From contig CAVYKK010000005.1 in NCBI GenBank assembly GCA_963769045.1, positions 1 through 64,000 on the forward strand: a stretch of DNA of 64,000 nucleotides. The letters are read 5' to 3'. Origin of the DNA: Methanocella_A sp963769045. GTDB lineage: Archaea > Halobacteriota > Methanocellia > Methanocellales > Methanocellaceae. Every line of letters starts with the position of its first letter. Positions within the stretch are counted from its first letter, which is position 1. The notes beneath the pieces are model-generated. The model did not search any database. It saw only the letters and a list, made by a program, of their open reading frames with translations, and was not told the origin of the DNA. Below are positions 25,234-34,078 of this stretch, piece by piece. Made by a program: the position numbers and the translations under genes.

Positions 25234-26413
25234 AAATCTGCATAATGTACAGGTCCCATCCCGGATTATCCGGGCCGTAGTTCCTGTTGTCCAGGAAAAT
25301 CACGTTACTGCCATAGATCTGCGGCATCATCTGGTCATGGGGCTCGTTGGTGATCGGTCGTTCCTGTTCCGTGGACCGGTCGTAAATATAGATATTCCAG
25401 TTATATTCCCTGTCGTCGTCATAGACTATCCTGTTCCCGTACACATCGGCATAGTACTGCTTTCCGACATTCGTGACCTTCTTCGTGAAGTCACCGGCGA
25501 TATCGTAGATGTATATGTGATCCGTCCCGCCGATGGTGTTGTGGTATACGACGGTATTGCCGTTGATTCTCGGGTGATCGCTGCTCGTCCCTGGCTGGCT
25601 GATGACCTTTGACGTGCACGGCAGGCTGTCATGCCTGAACAGTATGAGGTCCCTGCCGTTGCCGTTGATCTGCCACCAGACCACGTAGCTGCCGTAGCCA
25701 CGGGGCTCATGAGGCTCAAGTGCAGGGTTACCCCACATGTTATAGAAGCCGACCGATATCTCGTACTCATAGAGGCTGAAGATGTCCAGCCAGCCGGTCG
25801 TCGGATTATACGCCCCGTCGTTTGCCGTATAGATGAGCTTGCCTTCGAAGATGCTCGGGTACATGCGCGGGATATTCTTATCCGGCGTCGCCTGCGTGGA
25901 TTTGCGACTCTCTACGTCATATAGCATGATCCGGTTGTCGTCTCCATAGAGCAGCCCTACCTTACCACTGCCAATACAGCCATTGGAGCGCACATTGCCT
26001 GTCGCTATCACGTCGTCGATACGGGAAACCGTGTTATACAGGTGGACTTTATAGTTATTCATCCCGACGACCTCGTCATAGACGACAAAAGTGCCCCATA
26101 TGCCCGGATTGTCGACCTTTATGCCACTGGTTATCTGGACGTCATCCTGATATACGGGCGTCGGCGTCGGACTCGGTGTCGGCGTGATCGTAGCCTGTTG
26201 CACGGGCATCAGTATGTCGGTTGGTGCCACAGTCGGCATGGGGCTCGGTGTAGTCGTAGCAGCAACGGCCGCCGGGTCCTGGTCCCCCGGAGCGCTAATG
26301 AAGCCATAGATCACGTACCCGCAGGCGCAAATAATGGCCAGTAATAAGGCCAGAGCTCCTACGACAATGATCTTCGAGAACAGGCTCTCTTCAGGCGGCT
26401 CCATCGGACTCAT
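25232..26413 (-). CDS. Membrane-anchored TolB-like beta-propeller protein
   Basis: This 393-residue protein has a short cytoplasmic N-terminus, one membrane helix (about residues 17-39) and a Pro/Thr-rich linker (TPTPSPTPTP). An outside beta-propeller follows, built of TolB/WD-like blades of about 45 residues with recurring phrases such as NGNTVVYHN, GNRIVYDDDR and GSNVIFLDNR. It probably binds a surface ligand or partner protein. The 3' end lies in hairpin R2. Confidence 0.78.
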   Translation of the reverse strand: MSPMEPPEESLFSKIIVVGALALLLAIICACGYVIYGFISAPGDQDPAAVAATTTPSPMPTVAPTDILMPVQQATITPTPSPTPTPVYQDDVQITSGIKVDNPGIWGTFVVYDEVVGMNNYKVHLYNTVSRIDDVIATGNVRSNGCIGSGKVGLLYGDDNRIMLYDVESRKSTQATPDKNIPRMYPSIFEGKLIYTANDGAYNPTTGWLDIFSLYEYEISVGFYNMWGNPALEPHEPRGYGSYVVWWQINGNGRDLILFRHDSLPCTSKVISQPGTSSDHPRINGNTVVYHNTIGGTDHIYIYDIAGDFTKKVTNVGKQYYADVYGNRIVYDDDREYNWNIYIYDRSTEQERPITNEPHDQMMPQIYGSNVIFLDNRNYGPDNPGWDLYIMQI

Positions 26414-26479
26414 ACGGCTACCCTTTTAATTAGAATGAACCAACACATACCATATATACGTATTGGCATTATCTGTAAA

Positions 26480-26569
26480 CACTAAGGTCACTAAGGGCAC
26501 AAAGGACACAAAGGCTCGGCTGCTGTAACCGGGCCCTTTGTGCCCTTTGTGCCCTTTGTGCCCTTTGTG
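26480..26569. repeat. Inverted repeat of CACAAAGG units (R3)
   Basis: Arms of 36 bases (26480-26515 and 26534-26569) consist of 9-base CACAAAGGG/CACTAAGGT units and differ at about four positions. It lies between divergent genes, 58 bases before the likely start of the DDTD protein. The coding-looking extension upstream of that start is just this repeat. Confidence 0.9.
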
Positions 26570-26626
26570 ATTAAATATTTCAATGAGTACCGCGGACTGT
26601 CTATAAAGGCGCGGGACGGTCGTTCG

Positions 26627-27733
26627 ATGCTTAAGCTGATGGAGAAGCGCAAGGAGCTCATAAGCCTTATCGAGGAGATAACGCACGAGAAGGGCTATTT
26701 CGACGTGCAGGACCTGGTGGGGCGTACCGGCCTGCCGCGCAGCACCCTGCAGGACTGGATTAACCGGTTCGTCGACGAGGGCTGTGTCGAGGTCCTCGAG
26801 GAACGTGCGGGGCGTCGCCGGGCACGTTACGCGAGGCGCAGGACCCGGAGCCTCCCGACGTCGGCCTGCAAGCGCATTTTTACGACAGCGGACAGCGATA
26901 CGGTCGAGATTTTTCATGAGTGCCGGAGCGAGGGGTGCATATCGTTCTGCGAGTACATGTACGCGAGAGGGAACCCGCGCGTCCGCAAGAACGGGCTCAT
27001 CCTGCGGCAGCGAGTGAAGGCCGGCGTCCCGCTGCGCTGCGTAGACGCCAGGGCCTCGCTCTGCCTGGAAAAGGTCGAGAACCGGGACGGCGTGGTCTAC
27101 CAGTATATCAGGACGTTCGGCGGGCCCGCATACTCGCTGACGGAAATGATGGAGAATGCGGATGGCGTGCTTGACATCAAGTACTCGCCCAAAGACAGCT
27201 ATACAGAGGGCGTGATCGCCACTGAGGCGTTGACCCACCTGGTCATCAGCGTGGACGACACTGACACTCCCGAGCATGGGGCTACCTTCGCGCTGGCTTT
27301 ATCACTGCTGGACCTGCTCTCGTCCATCGAGGGCGTGCACCGGATATCCCACAACGTAGGCTTCCTGTATCCCGGCGTGCCGGGCATTACGGCGGGGAAT
27401 GCCATCAGCTATATCGAGATGGGGGTGAAGCGCGAGCTGGCCAATTCCATCGTCGATACGGCCATCGAGTACCTGCGTTCCCAGACGCATTCCGATAACA
27501 CCGGCATGGCCGTAAAGAGAGGCCTCCGCCAGTGCCCGGAACTCGTAAGGTTCACGCAGCGGGCACGCTCGGGCATCGTGACACTGGACGAAGCGCTGGC
27601 CGCCGCGAAAAAATCGCGGGTCGACGTGTACGAGATCACCGGCCGCCGGGGCATCATAGGCGCGGTCGCCGCGCTGGGGATGGTCGACTGCCCGCCGGGC
27701 ACACTCATGGACGTCCGCAAAGAAATCGGTTAG
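26627..27733 (+). CDS. HTH plus DDTD-domain protein, related to methanogenesis marker 11/TiaS
   Basis: This protein of about 368 residues starts at ATG 26627; the longer frame is only hairpin repeat. Residues 5-60 form a winged-helix HTH (FDVQDLVGRTGLPRSTLQDW). A Cys-containing middle region with ECRSEGCISFCEYMYARG follows. The C-terminal half has HLVISVDDTDTPEHGAT, SDNTGMAV and GRRGIIGAVAALGM, typical of methanogenesis marker protein 11 and its relative TiaS, the tRNA-Ile2 agmatidine synthetase. The HTH suggests a regulatory or nucleic-acid role. The substrate is unknown. Confidence 0.65.
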   Translation: MLKLMEKRKELISLIEEITHEKGYFDVQDLVGRTGLPRSTLQDWINRFVDEGCVEVLEERAGRRRARYARRRTRSLPTSACKRIFTTADSDTVEIFHECRSEGCISFCEYMYARGNPRVRKNGLILRQRVKAGVPLRCVDARASLCLEKVENRDGVVYQYIRTFGGPAYSLTEMMENADGVLDIKYSPKDSYTEGVIATEALTHLVISVDDTDTPEHGATFALALSLLDLLSSIEGVHRISHNVGFLYPGVPGITAGNAISYIEMGVKRELANSIVDTAIEYLRSQTHSDNTGMAVKRGLRQCPELVRFTQRARSGIVTLDEALAAAKKSRVDVYEITGRRGIIGAVAALGMVDCPPGTLMDVRKEIG

Positions 27734-27824
27734 TTGGCAGACCGCCTGGCACCTCTTCTGTCCCGACATTTTGTTCAGGAAAATAGATCAGGCACGGGTA
27801 TGAAATCCGTGACTGGAGATATTC

Positions 27825-28740
27825 ATGCAAGTCGACGGCGTCACCCATCAGCGGGCCATCGTGAACGGCATTAAAATCCACTATGTCGAAGCCGGCCACG
27901 GGTCGCCGGTATTCCTTCTACACGGCTTTCCCGAGACCTGGTTTGCATGGCGGAAGCAGATACCGGTACTGTCCACGAACTATCGGGTCATCGCGCCTGA
28001 CCTGCGGGGCTACGGCGATACAGACAAGCCACAGGACGGGTATGACAAACGCACCATGGCCCGTGACATTTACGAGCTGATGCTGTCGCTCGGCTATACA
28101 AAAATTGTGCTCGTGGGCCATGACCGGGGTGCCAGGGTGGCCACTCGTTTTGCAAAGGACTATCCTGAAGCCGTGGACCGGCTGGTCGTGCTGGACAACA
28201 TCCCGACACGAGTCATTTACAATTCTATGAATGCCCGGATTGCATACGGGCACTGGTTCTTCATCTTCAATGCGGTGTCAGACCTGCCCGAAACGCTAAT
28301 CTCGGGCAGGGAAGACATCTGGCTGCGATTTATCTTCCATCGCTGGTGTTATAACCCGGAGGCATTGGACGACGAGGCCCTCGCGAGTTTACACCAGTGC
28401 ATACCGCCAGCCCGGGGCGGTACGCGGCTCCATGGACGATTACCGTGCCATGCCCGTCGACGTGGCCCAGGACGAGGCTGATGCCGATCAGCTGATCGAT
28501 TGCCCGGTGCTTGTCCTCTGGGGTGAGGACTTCGAGCTGGTCGGGAAAATGTGGGATGTATGTGGTATATGGCATGGGATGGCAAAGGACGTGCAATGCG
28601 TAGCGCTGCCGCAGTGCGGGCACATGCCCCACGAAGAGCGGCCTGATGCGGTGAATATCGCACTGCTCGACTTCCTGAAAGGGTGGAACGGATCTGAAAC
28701 CGACCGTAGCCAGATCACGGCCTATGCGGGGCAGACGTGA
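27825..28740 (+). pseudogene. Alpha/beta hydrolase (fluoroacetate dehalogenase/epoxide hydrolase type), frameshifted
   Basis: The first frame (from ATG 27825) carries HGFPETW and the Asp nucleophile motif GHDRGARVA, and runs correctly to DDEALA near 28383. The family then continues in another frame, reading VYTSAYRQPGAVRGSMDDYRA and later the catalytic His in CGHMPHEERP, to the stop at 28740. The join needs a +1 shift near 28383-28390. Corrected, it is about 304 residues, a normal length. Either the gene is broken or the sequence has an indel. Confidence 0.75.
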
Positions 28741-28780
28741 GATAATTAAAGTATTAAAAAACGTGGTTATACGAGCCACT

Positions 28781-28835
28781 CACGCATACGCGCGCGAGCG
28801 GCCGCCCGGTCGTTTCGTCGCTGACCGGTTTATAA
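28781..28835. terminator. Convergent-junction element with alternating tract and hairpin
   Basis: A 16-nt alternating purine-pyrimidine tract lies at 28781-28796. The hairpin CCGGTC/GACCGG follows (28806-28811 with 28823-28828), then TTTATAAAAAATTA. On the other side lies a TTAAAAAACG run, so it may terminate both the hydrolase and topA transcripts. Confidence 0.55.
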
Positions 28836-28839
28836 AAAA

Positions 28840-30966
28840 TTATACGGCCGGGGGCTTTTCCTCGGCCTTTTTCTTCTTCGGCGGGGCCCGTGGCTTCCTG
28901 GCAGGCGTCGTCGCCGTTCCGGCCGTGCCGGCCTCGGCGGCTTTAGCCTCTTTCTTCTTCTGCCACTCCTCGAAGTTGCACTGCGGGCAGCCCAGTTCCC
29001 AGGGCTTCTTGCCGCCGGTGATGATCTTGATGTGGTTGAGCCCGTGCCGCTCGCAGATCTTGTTGGTCGCCACGATGTTGCCCGTCGGGGGCAGCGGCAG
29101 CGCGAACTTGCACTCGGGGTAGCCGCTGCAGCCGATGAACCGGCCGCCCTTCTTGCTCTTCCGTACCATCAGGTCGGAGCCGCAGGTCTGGCATTTGCCG
29201 ATGATCTTGTCCTCGCGCAGGCCTTCGTACAGCACGCCGCGAATCTCGTCGTGTTTTCTGTCCATCTCATCGAAGATAGTCTCCAGCATGGCCTGGGACT
29301 CGTCGACTACGGTCTCTTCCTTGATCTTGCCCTCGGCGATCTCGTCCATGTCGTATTCGAGCTTGCTGGTCATGTCCGGCTTGGTGATCAGGTCGGCGTA
29401 CTTCTCCAGCGCCTCGACCACACGGACCGCGAGGTTGGTCGGCTGTGGCGGGTTGCCATGGACGTAGTTGCGCGCATACAGCTTCTGAATGGTCTCATGC
29501 CGGGTCGACTTGGTGCCCAGCCCGAGGTCTTCCATCATCTTGACGAGACGGCCCTGGCCGTATCTCGTAGGAGGCGTGGTCACCTTCTCCAGGAAGTCGA
29601 TCTTCTTCACCTTAAGGACTTCGCCCTCATGCAGCTCGGGGAGCGGCTCCTCCTTCGGCATGCCGTAATGGTAATAGTGCCTCCATCCGGACGAGGTGAG
29701 CTTCGAACCGCTGGCCTTGAACATTTCGCCGGCAATATCCACGGTCGTGTTGCGTGTCTCCCAGATCGCGGCAGGCGCCAGGGTGGCGAAGAACCGCCGT
29801 ACGACGAGCTCGTAGACCCGCCAGTCGTCGTCCCGCATGTCTGACCGCTTCGCGACGGACACCGGATAGATGGGCGGGTGGTCTGTCGTCTCTTTCTTGC
29901 CCCTGGTGGGCGTGATCGGGCCCTCGAGAAGCTTCCGGGCGTACTCCCCGAATTCGCCGGATGAGAATGTCGTCAGTATGTCCCGCAGGTTCAGGCTGGG
30001 CGGATAGACCGTGTTGTCCGTCCTCGGGTAGGATATCCACCCGTTCACGTACAGGTTTTCGGCAATTCGCATGGCGTTGGCCGCGCTGAAGCCGATACTG
30101 GCTGCCGCGCGGATGAACTCAGTGGTCGAGAACGGTATGGGCGGGGTATCCGGGCGCGAGCCTTTACGGTACTCGGCAACAGTGCCCGAACTGCCCAGCT
30201 TCGCCCTGATCTTCTCGGCGACTTTCTTGTCCTCAAACCGGTTGCACTCGTGCTTCGCGGTGAACTCGTTATCGGCCTTCAGGCCGTCCCCATCGTTCAG
30301 CGTGGCATACAATTCCCAGTAGGGGGTCGGCGTGAACGCGCGTATCTCCAGCTCGCGATCAACCAGCAGTGCCAGCAGTGGCGTCTGTACCCGGCCCACT
30401 GATAAAAAGCTCTTGCCAAGCCGGCCACATGTAAGCGATATATATCTGGTCAGCGCAGCGCCCCAGACGAGGTCGATCTTCTGCCGTGCCTCCCCGGCCG
30501 CCGCCAGGTTGAAGTCCAGCGGAACCGGATTGCCGAAGGCCCGTTCGATCTCCTGCTTCGTGATCGCGCTGAAACGGACGCGATCGAAGGGCACTTCCTT
30601 GTTATATTCGTGAATGATATGATAGGCCTCGACGCCGATCAGTTCGCCTTCCCGGTCAAAGTCAGTGGCTATGGTGACCAGGGTCGCGTCCTTTGAAAGC
30701 TTTTTGAGCGCGGTGCCGATTTTCTTGTGGGTGTACTTGACCTCTGTCTCGGCACGGATGAGTTCCCTAGGCTGAGTGACCGACCAGTTGTTGTATTGCT
30801 CCGGGAAGTCGATGTTCACTATATGGCCGGACAGACCGACGATCTGCGTATTATCGCTGGCGTAGACCGGGATGCCCTCGACCTTGCTTTCCTTGTAGTT
30901 CTTCCCGAACAGGATCTGGGCGATCTTCTTTGCCGTGATGTTTTTTTCCGTGACTATTAAGTGCAT
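28840..30966 (-). CDS. topA: DNA topoisomerase I (type IA)
   Basis: This 708-residue enzyme relaxes negative supercoils. It has an N-terminal TOPRIM domain with ATDFDREGELIG (about residue 100) and the catalytic Tyr in GWISYPRTDN (about 313). The C-terminus has a CQTC/CSGYPEC zinc finger, a second Cys/His cluster (CERH, CPQC) and a Lys/Ala/Pro-rich tail. The start overlaps the gatB stop by 10 bases, so topA is translated from the end of the amidotransferase operon. Confidence 0.95.
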   Translation of the reverse strand: MHLIVTEKNITAKKIAQILFGKNYKESKVEGIPVYASDNTQIVGLSGHIVNIDFPEQYNNWSVTQPRELIRAETEVKYTHKKIGTALKKLSKDATLVTIATDFDREGELIGVEAYHIIHEYNKEVPFDRVRFSAITKQEIERAFGNPVPLDFNLAAAGEARQKIDLVWGAALTRYISLTCGRLGKSFLSVGRVQTPLLALLVDRELEIRAFTPTPYWELYATLNDGDGLKADNEFTAKHECNRFEDKKVAEKIRAKLGSSGTVAEYRKGSRPDTPPIPFSTTEFIRAAASIGFSAANAMRIAENLYVNGWISYPRTDNTVYPPSLNLRDILTTFSSGEFGEYARKLLEGPITPTRGKKETTDHPPIYPVSVAKRSDMRDDDWRVYELVVRRFFATLAPAAIWETRNTTVDIAGEMFKASGSKLTSSGWRHYYHYGMPKEEPLPELHEGEVLKVKKIDFLEKVTTPPTRYGQGRLVKMMEDLGLGTKSTRHETIQKLYARNYVHGNPPQPTNLAVRVVEALEKYADLITKPDMTSKLEYDMDEIAEGKIKEETVVDESQAMLETIFDEMDRKHDEIRGVLYEGLREDKIIGKCQTCGSDLMVRKSKKGGRFIGCSGYPECKFALPLPPTGNIVATNKICERHGLNHIKIITGGKKPWELGCPQCNFEEWQKKKEAKAAEAGTAGTATTPARKPRAPPKKKKAEEKPPAV

Positions 30967-32396
30967 TCGAGCAGCTCCCTCAACAGCAGGTTGACCTCTG
31001 TCGGATCAGCCCTGCCCCGGGTCTTTTTCATGACCATACCCACCAGATAGTTTAACGCCTGTGCCTTGCCGGCCCGGAAGTCCTGGATGGCGGCGGCGTT
31101 CTCTTTCAACACGTCCGCACAGGCCGTGCGGGTGATGTCTGATTCGACTTTTGCCAGGTTCTTTTCCCTGATGACGTCCTGCGGCTCGCCGCCCTGGTCC
31201 AGCAGCGTCCGTATGACCTCGACGGCGCCTTTATCTGTGATCGCGCCGCTGCGGAATTGCTGCAGGATGTATATCATCTTGTCGGGGCCGAACGCGTCCC
31301 GGATATCCCGGTCGCGGTAGTTCAGCTCGCCTTTCAGGTAGTCCGCTATCCAGGTCGCCGCCAGGACGGGCTCGATCTTTGCCGCCACGTACTCGTAGTA
31401 GTTGGCGACGCGTATCTCCGACGTCAGCACTTTCGCGTGGTTGTCCGAGATGCCGTACTGCTGCCTGAACCGCTCCCGCCTGGCATCGGGCAGTTCCGGC
31501 AGCTTCTCCTTCAGCGCATACTGCCAGCCGCTGACCGACAGCGGCACGAGGTCCGCCTCGGGGAAGTACCTGTACTCCTCGGCCTGTTCCTTGGAACGGA
31601 GCGTGATCGTGCAATTCCTCTCGTCGTCGTAGTGCCGGGTCTCCTGCGTGACTTTCACGCCTCGCCTCTTCATGTTCTGCTGCCGGGATATCTCGAACAG
31701 CAGCGCCCGCTCTACACCCTTGTACGAGGAGATGTTCTTGACCTCCGCACGGGCCCCGCCACGGAGCGAAATGTTCGCGTCCACCCTCAATGCTCCGGGA
31801 AGCGAGCCATCGAACACGTCGAGGTACTCAAGGATATTGCGCAGTTTATTGATAAAACGTCGTGCCTCTTTCGGCGAGCGCAGATCGGGCTCCGTCACGA
31901 CCTCGATGAGCGGCATGCCGGAACGGTTGTAGTCGACCAGCACGAACTTGCTCGTCTCGATGGAGCCCTGGTGCACCAGGCGGCCGGGGTCCTCTTCCAT
32001 GTGGACCCGGCGGATGCGGATGGTCCGCTCGTGGCCGTCGGTGTCGACCGTGATGGTGCCGTTGGCTGCGATGGGGTAGTCATATTGAGTGATCTGGAAG
32101 CCCCTGGGCAGGTCGGGATAGTAATAGTTCTTCCGATAGAACTGGGTGTGCTGCGCGATCTCGCAGCCCAGCGAGAGCCCGACCATGATCGTGTACTCGA
32201 CGGCTTTCTTGTTGATCACCGGCAGCGCGCCGGGCAGGCCCAGGCAGACCGGGCAGGTGTGCGTATTGGGCTCCGACTCGTGGTGCTGCGTGGAGCAGCC
32301 GCAGAACAGCTTGCTGTTCAGCTTGTTAAGCTGGCAGTGGATCTCGAGACCTATGATGACTTCGCCGCCGTCGTTACGAATGTCTTCGCCACTCAT
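30957..32396 (-). CDS. gatB: Asp/Glu-tRNA amidotransferase subunit B
   Basis: This 479-residue subunit binds the misacylated tRNA and phosphorylates its side chain. N-terminal VIIGLEIHCQLNKLNSKLFCGC, the TCPVCLGLPGALPVIN zinc-type region and LPRGFQITQYDYPI are characteristic, and the C-terminal YqeY-like helical domain is present. GatCAB in archaea mainly makes Asn-tRNA-Asn from Asp-tRNA-Asn. The neighbours gatA and topA touch or overlap it. Confidence 0.96.
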   Translation of the reverse strand: MSGEDIRNDGGEVIIGLEIHCQLNKLNSKLFCGCSTQHHESEPNTHTCPVCLGLPGALPVINKKAVEYTIMVGLSLGCEIAQHTQFYRKNYYYPDLPRGFQITQYDYPIAANGTITVDTDGHERTIRIRRVHMEEDPGRLVHQGSIETSKFVLVDYNRSGMPLIEVVTEPDLRSPKEARRFINKLRNILEYLDVFDGSLPGALRVDANISLRGGARAEVKNISSYKGVERALLFEISRQQNMKRRGVKVTQETRHYDDERNCTITLRSKEQAEEYRYFPEADLVPLSVSGWQYALKEKLPELPDARRERFRQQYGISDNHAKVLTSEIRVANYYEYVAAKIEPVLAATWIADYLKGELNYRDRDIRDAFGPDKMIYILQQFRSGAITDKGAVEVIRTLLDQGGEPQDVIREKNLAKVESDITRTACADVLKENAAAIQDFRAGKAQALNYLVGMVMKKTRGRADPTEVNLLLRELLECT

Positions 32397-33794
32397 TCAG
32401 AACCCCTCCGGCAGCTTCTGGAAGTCGGTATTCGACTCGAAGGTGTAGGCCGTCTGTATCAGGCGCGGCTCATCGAAGAACCTGCCCATCAGCTGCATCC
32501 CGATGGGTAGTCGTCCCGCGAAGCCGCACGGCACCGATATGGACGGGATGCCCGCCAGGTTGACCGGCAGCGTATAGACGTCTGCCAGGTACATGGACAG
32601 CGGGTCGTCGGCCTTCTCGCCGATCTTGAACGCCGGCGTGGGCATCGTGGGCGCAGCCATGACGTCCACCTCTTTGAACGCGCGCTCGAAGTCGTTCTTG
32701 ATCAGTGTCCTTACCTGCAGGGCCTTGAGGTAATACTGGCCATAATAGCCCTCGGATAATGCGTATGTCCCCAGCATGATGCGGCGCTTGACCTCGGGGC
32801 CGAAGCCCTCTGCACGAATCCGGGAGAACGTGGTGTGCCAGTTCTCGTCCTTACCCGTGCGCAGGCCATAACGGAGCCCGTCGAACCGCGCGAGGTTCGA
32901 GGAGGCTTCGCACATGGCGATGATGTAGTAAGCGGAAAGTGAATATTTCGTGTGGGGCAGCGAGACCTTCTTATAGTCTGCGCCCAGCGAATTGAGCTTC
33001 ATGATGCCGTCCCAGACGGCCTTTTCGACGCGCTTGTCCAGGCCCTCGCCGAAGAACTCCTCCGGCACGCCGATGGTCAGGCCCTTCACGTCGTCTACGA
33101 GATGATCGGTATAGGTGACCTTATCCGCTTCTGCCACCGAGGTCGTGTCCTTCGGGTCGCCGCCGGCGATCACGTCGAGCAGCAGCGCCGCGTCCGGCAC
33201 GTTCCGGGCGATCGGGCCCACCTGCTCCAGCGAGTTTGCGTATTCGACCACGCCATACCGCGAGACCAGGCCATAGGTCGGCTTGATGCCTACAACGCCG
33301 CAGAAAGCAGCGGGGCATCGTACCGAGCCGCCGGTATCCGTGCCCAGTGCCATGCGGCTCTCAAGGCCTGCCACGGCCGCTGCGCTGCCTCCCGACGAGC
33401 CTCCGGGCACCCGGGTGAGGTCCCACGGGTTCTTCGTGGGGCCGTAGTAGCTGGACTCGGTGGACGTGCCCATGGCAAACTCGTCCATGTTGGTCTTGCC
33501 GGTGATGACGGCGCCTTCCTTGCGGAGGCGGGCCACGACCTCGGCGTCAAAGGGCGGCACGTAGCCGGTCAGTATTTTCGAGGCACAGGTAGTCTGAAGC
33601 CCCTTTGTGGTAATGCAGTCTTTCACAGCGACAGTCATGCCGGCCAGCCTGCCGGTCACTTTGCCCTCGTCGACATCCTTTGCTGTCTGCAGTGCCTGCT
33701 CCTTGTTAAGTGTGATAAAAGCGTTGAGCCTGCTCTTCTCGATGCGCTCGAATGTCCGCTGTGCAGATTCTGCGTATGATACGGTCACTGACAT
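32397..33794 (-). CDS. gatA: Asp/Glu-tRNA amidotransferase subunit A
   Basis: This amidase-signature subunit of about 465 residues releases ammonia from glutamine. The Lys in VAVKDCITTKGL, the cis-Ser in PGGSSGGSAAAVA and the nucleophile Ser in LGTDTGGSVRCPA form the catalytic triad. ATG 33794 or GTG 33800 may start it; either overlaps the gatC stop region. It is followed directly by gatB. Confidence 0.96.
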   Translation of the reverse strand: MSVTVSYAESAQRTFERIEKSRLNAFITLNKEQALQTAKDVDEGKVTGRLAGMTVAVKDCITTKGLQTTCASKILTGYVPPFDAEVVARLRKEGAVITGKTNMDEFAMGTSTESSYYGPTKNPWDLTRVPGGSSGGSAAAVAGLESRMALGTDTGGSVRCPAAFCGVVGIKPTYGLVSRYGVVEYANSLEQVGPIARNVPDAALLLDVIAGGDPKDTTSVAEADKVTYTDHLVDDVKGLTIGVPEEFFGEGLDKRVEKAVWDGIMKLNSLGADYKKVSLPHTKYSLSAYYIIAMCEASSNLARFDGLRYGLRTGKDENWHTTFSRIRAEGFGPEVKRRIMLGTYALSEGYYGQYYLKALQVRTLIKNDFERAFKEVDVMAAPTMPTPAFKIGEKADDPLSMYLADVYTLPVNLAGIPSISVPCGFAGRLPIGMQLMGRFFDEPRLIQTAYTFESNTDFQKLPEGF

Positions 33795-33796
33795 GG

Positions 33797-34078
33797 TCAC
33801 ACGATCCTGGGCCCTTTGATGAAGCCCTTTTCCTTCTTCGCCGTGTTGGCCAGCGCATCTTCCTGCGGCAGCGACTCTGTCGCGACGTCCTCCCGGAACA
33901 CGTTGGTCAGGCCGATGACGTGATAGGTCGGCTCGACGTTCTCCGTATTGACCCCGTCAAGCTCTTTGAAGTACTCCAGTATCGAGTTGAACTGCTTTGC
34001 GAACAGCTCAGTCTCCTGGTCGGTCAGATCGACACAGGCGAGAGAGCTAATATGCTCTACGTCTTTTTCGGTGATCAT
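33797..34078 (-). CDS. gatC: Asp/Glu-tRNA amidotransferase subunit C
   Basis: This 93-residue subunit wraps around GatA and GatB to hold the complex together. It has the family's N-terminal helix pair (VEHISSLACVDLTDQE), then FNSILEYFKELDGVNTENVEPT, and a C-terminal stretch with IKGPRIV. Its ATG overlaps the asnB stop by 4 bases, so asnB-gatC-gatA-gatB-topA read as one transcript. Confidence 0.94.
   Translation of the reverse strand: MITEKDVEHISSLACVDLTDQETELFAKQFNSILEYFKELDGVNTENVEPTYHVIGLTNVFREDVATESLPQEDALANTAKKEKGFIKGPRIV

Noticed and set aside
26426..27277. Minus-strand frame with a HKGHKG repeat, opposite the DDTD gene
   Set aside because: It is the translation of hairpin R3 and the shadow of the real gene on the other strand.
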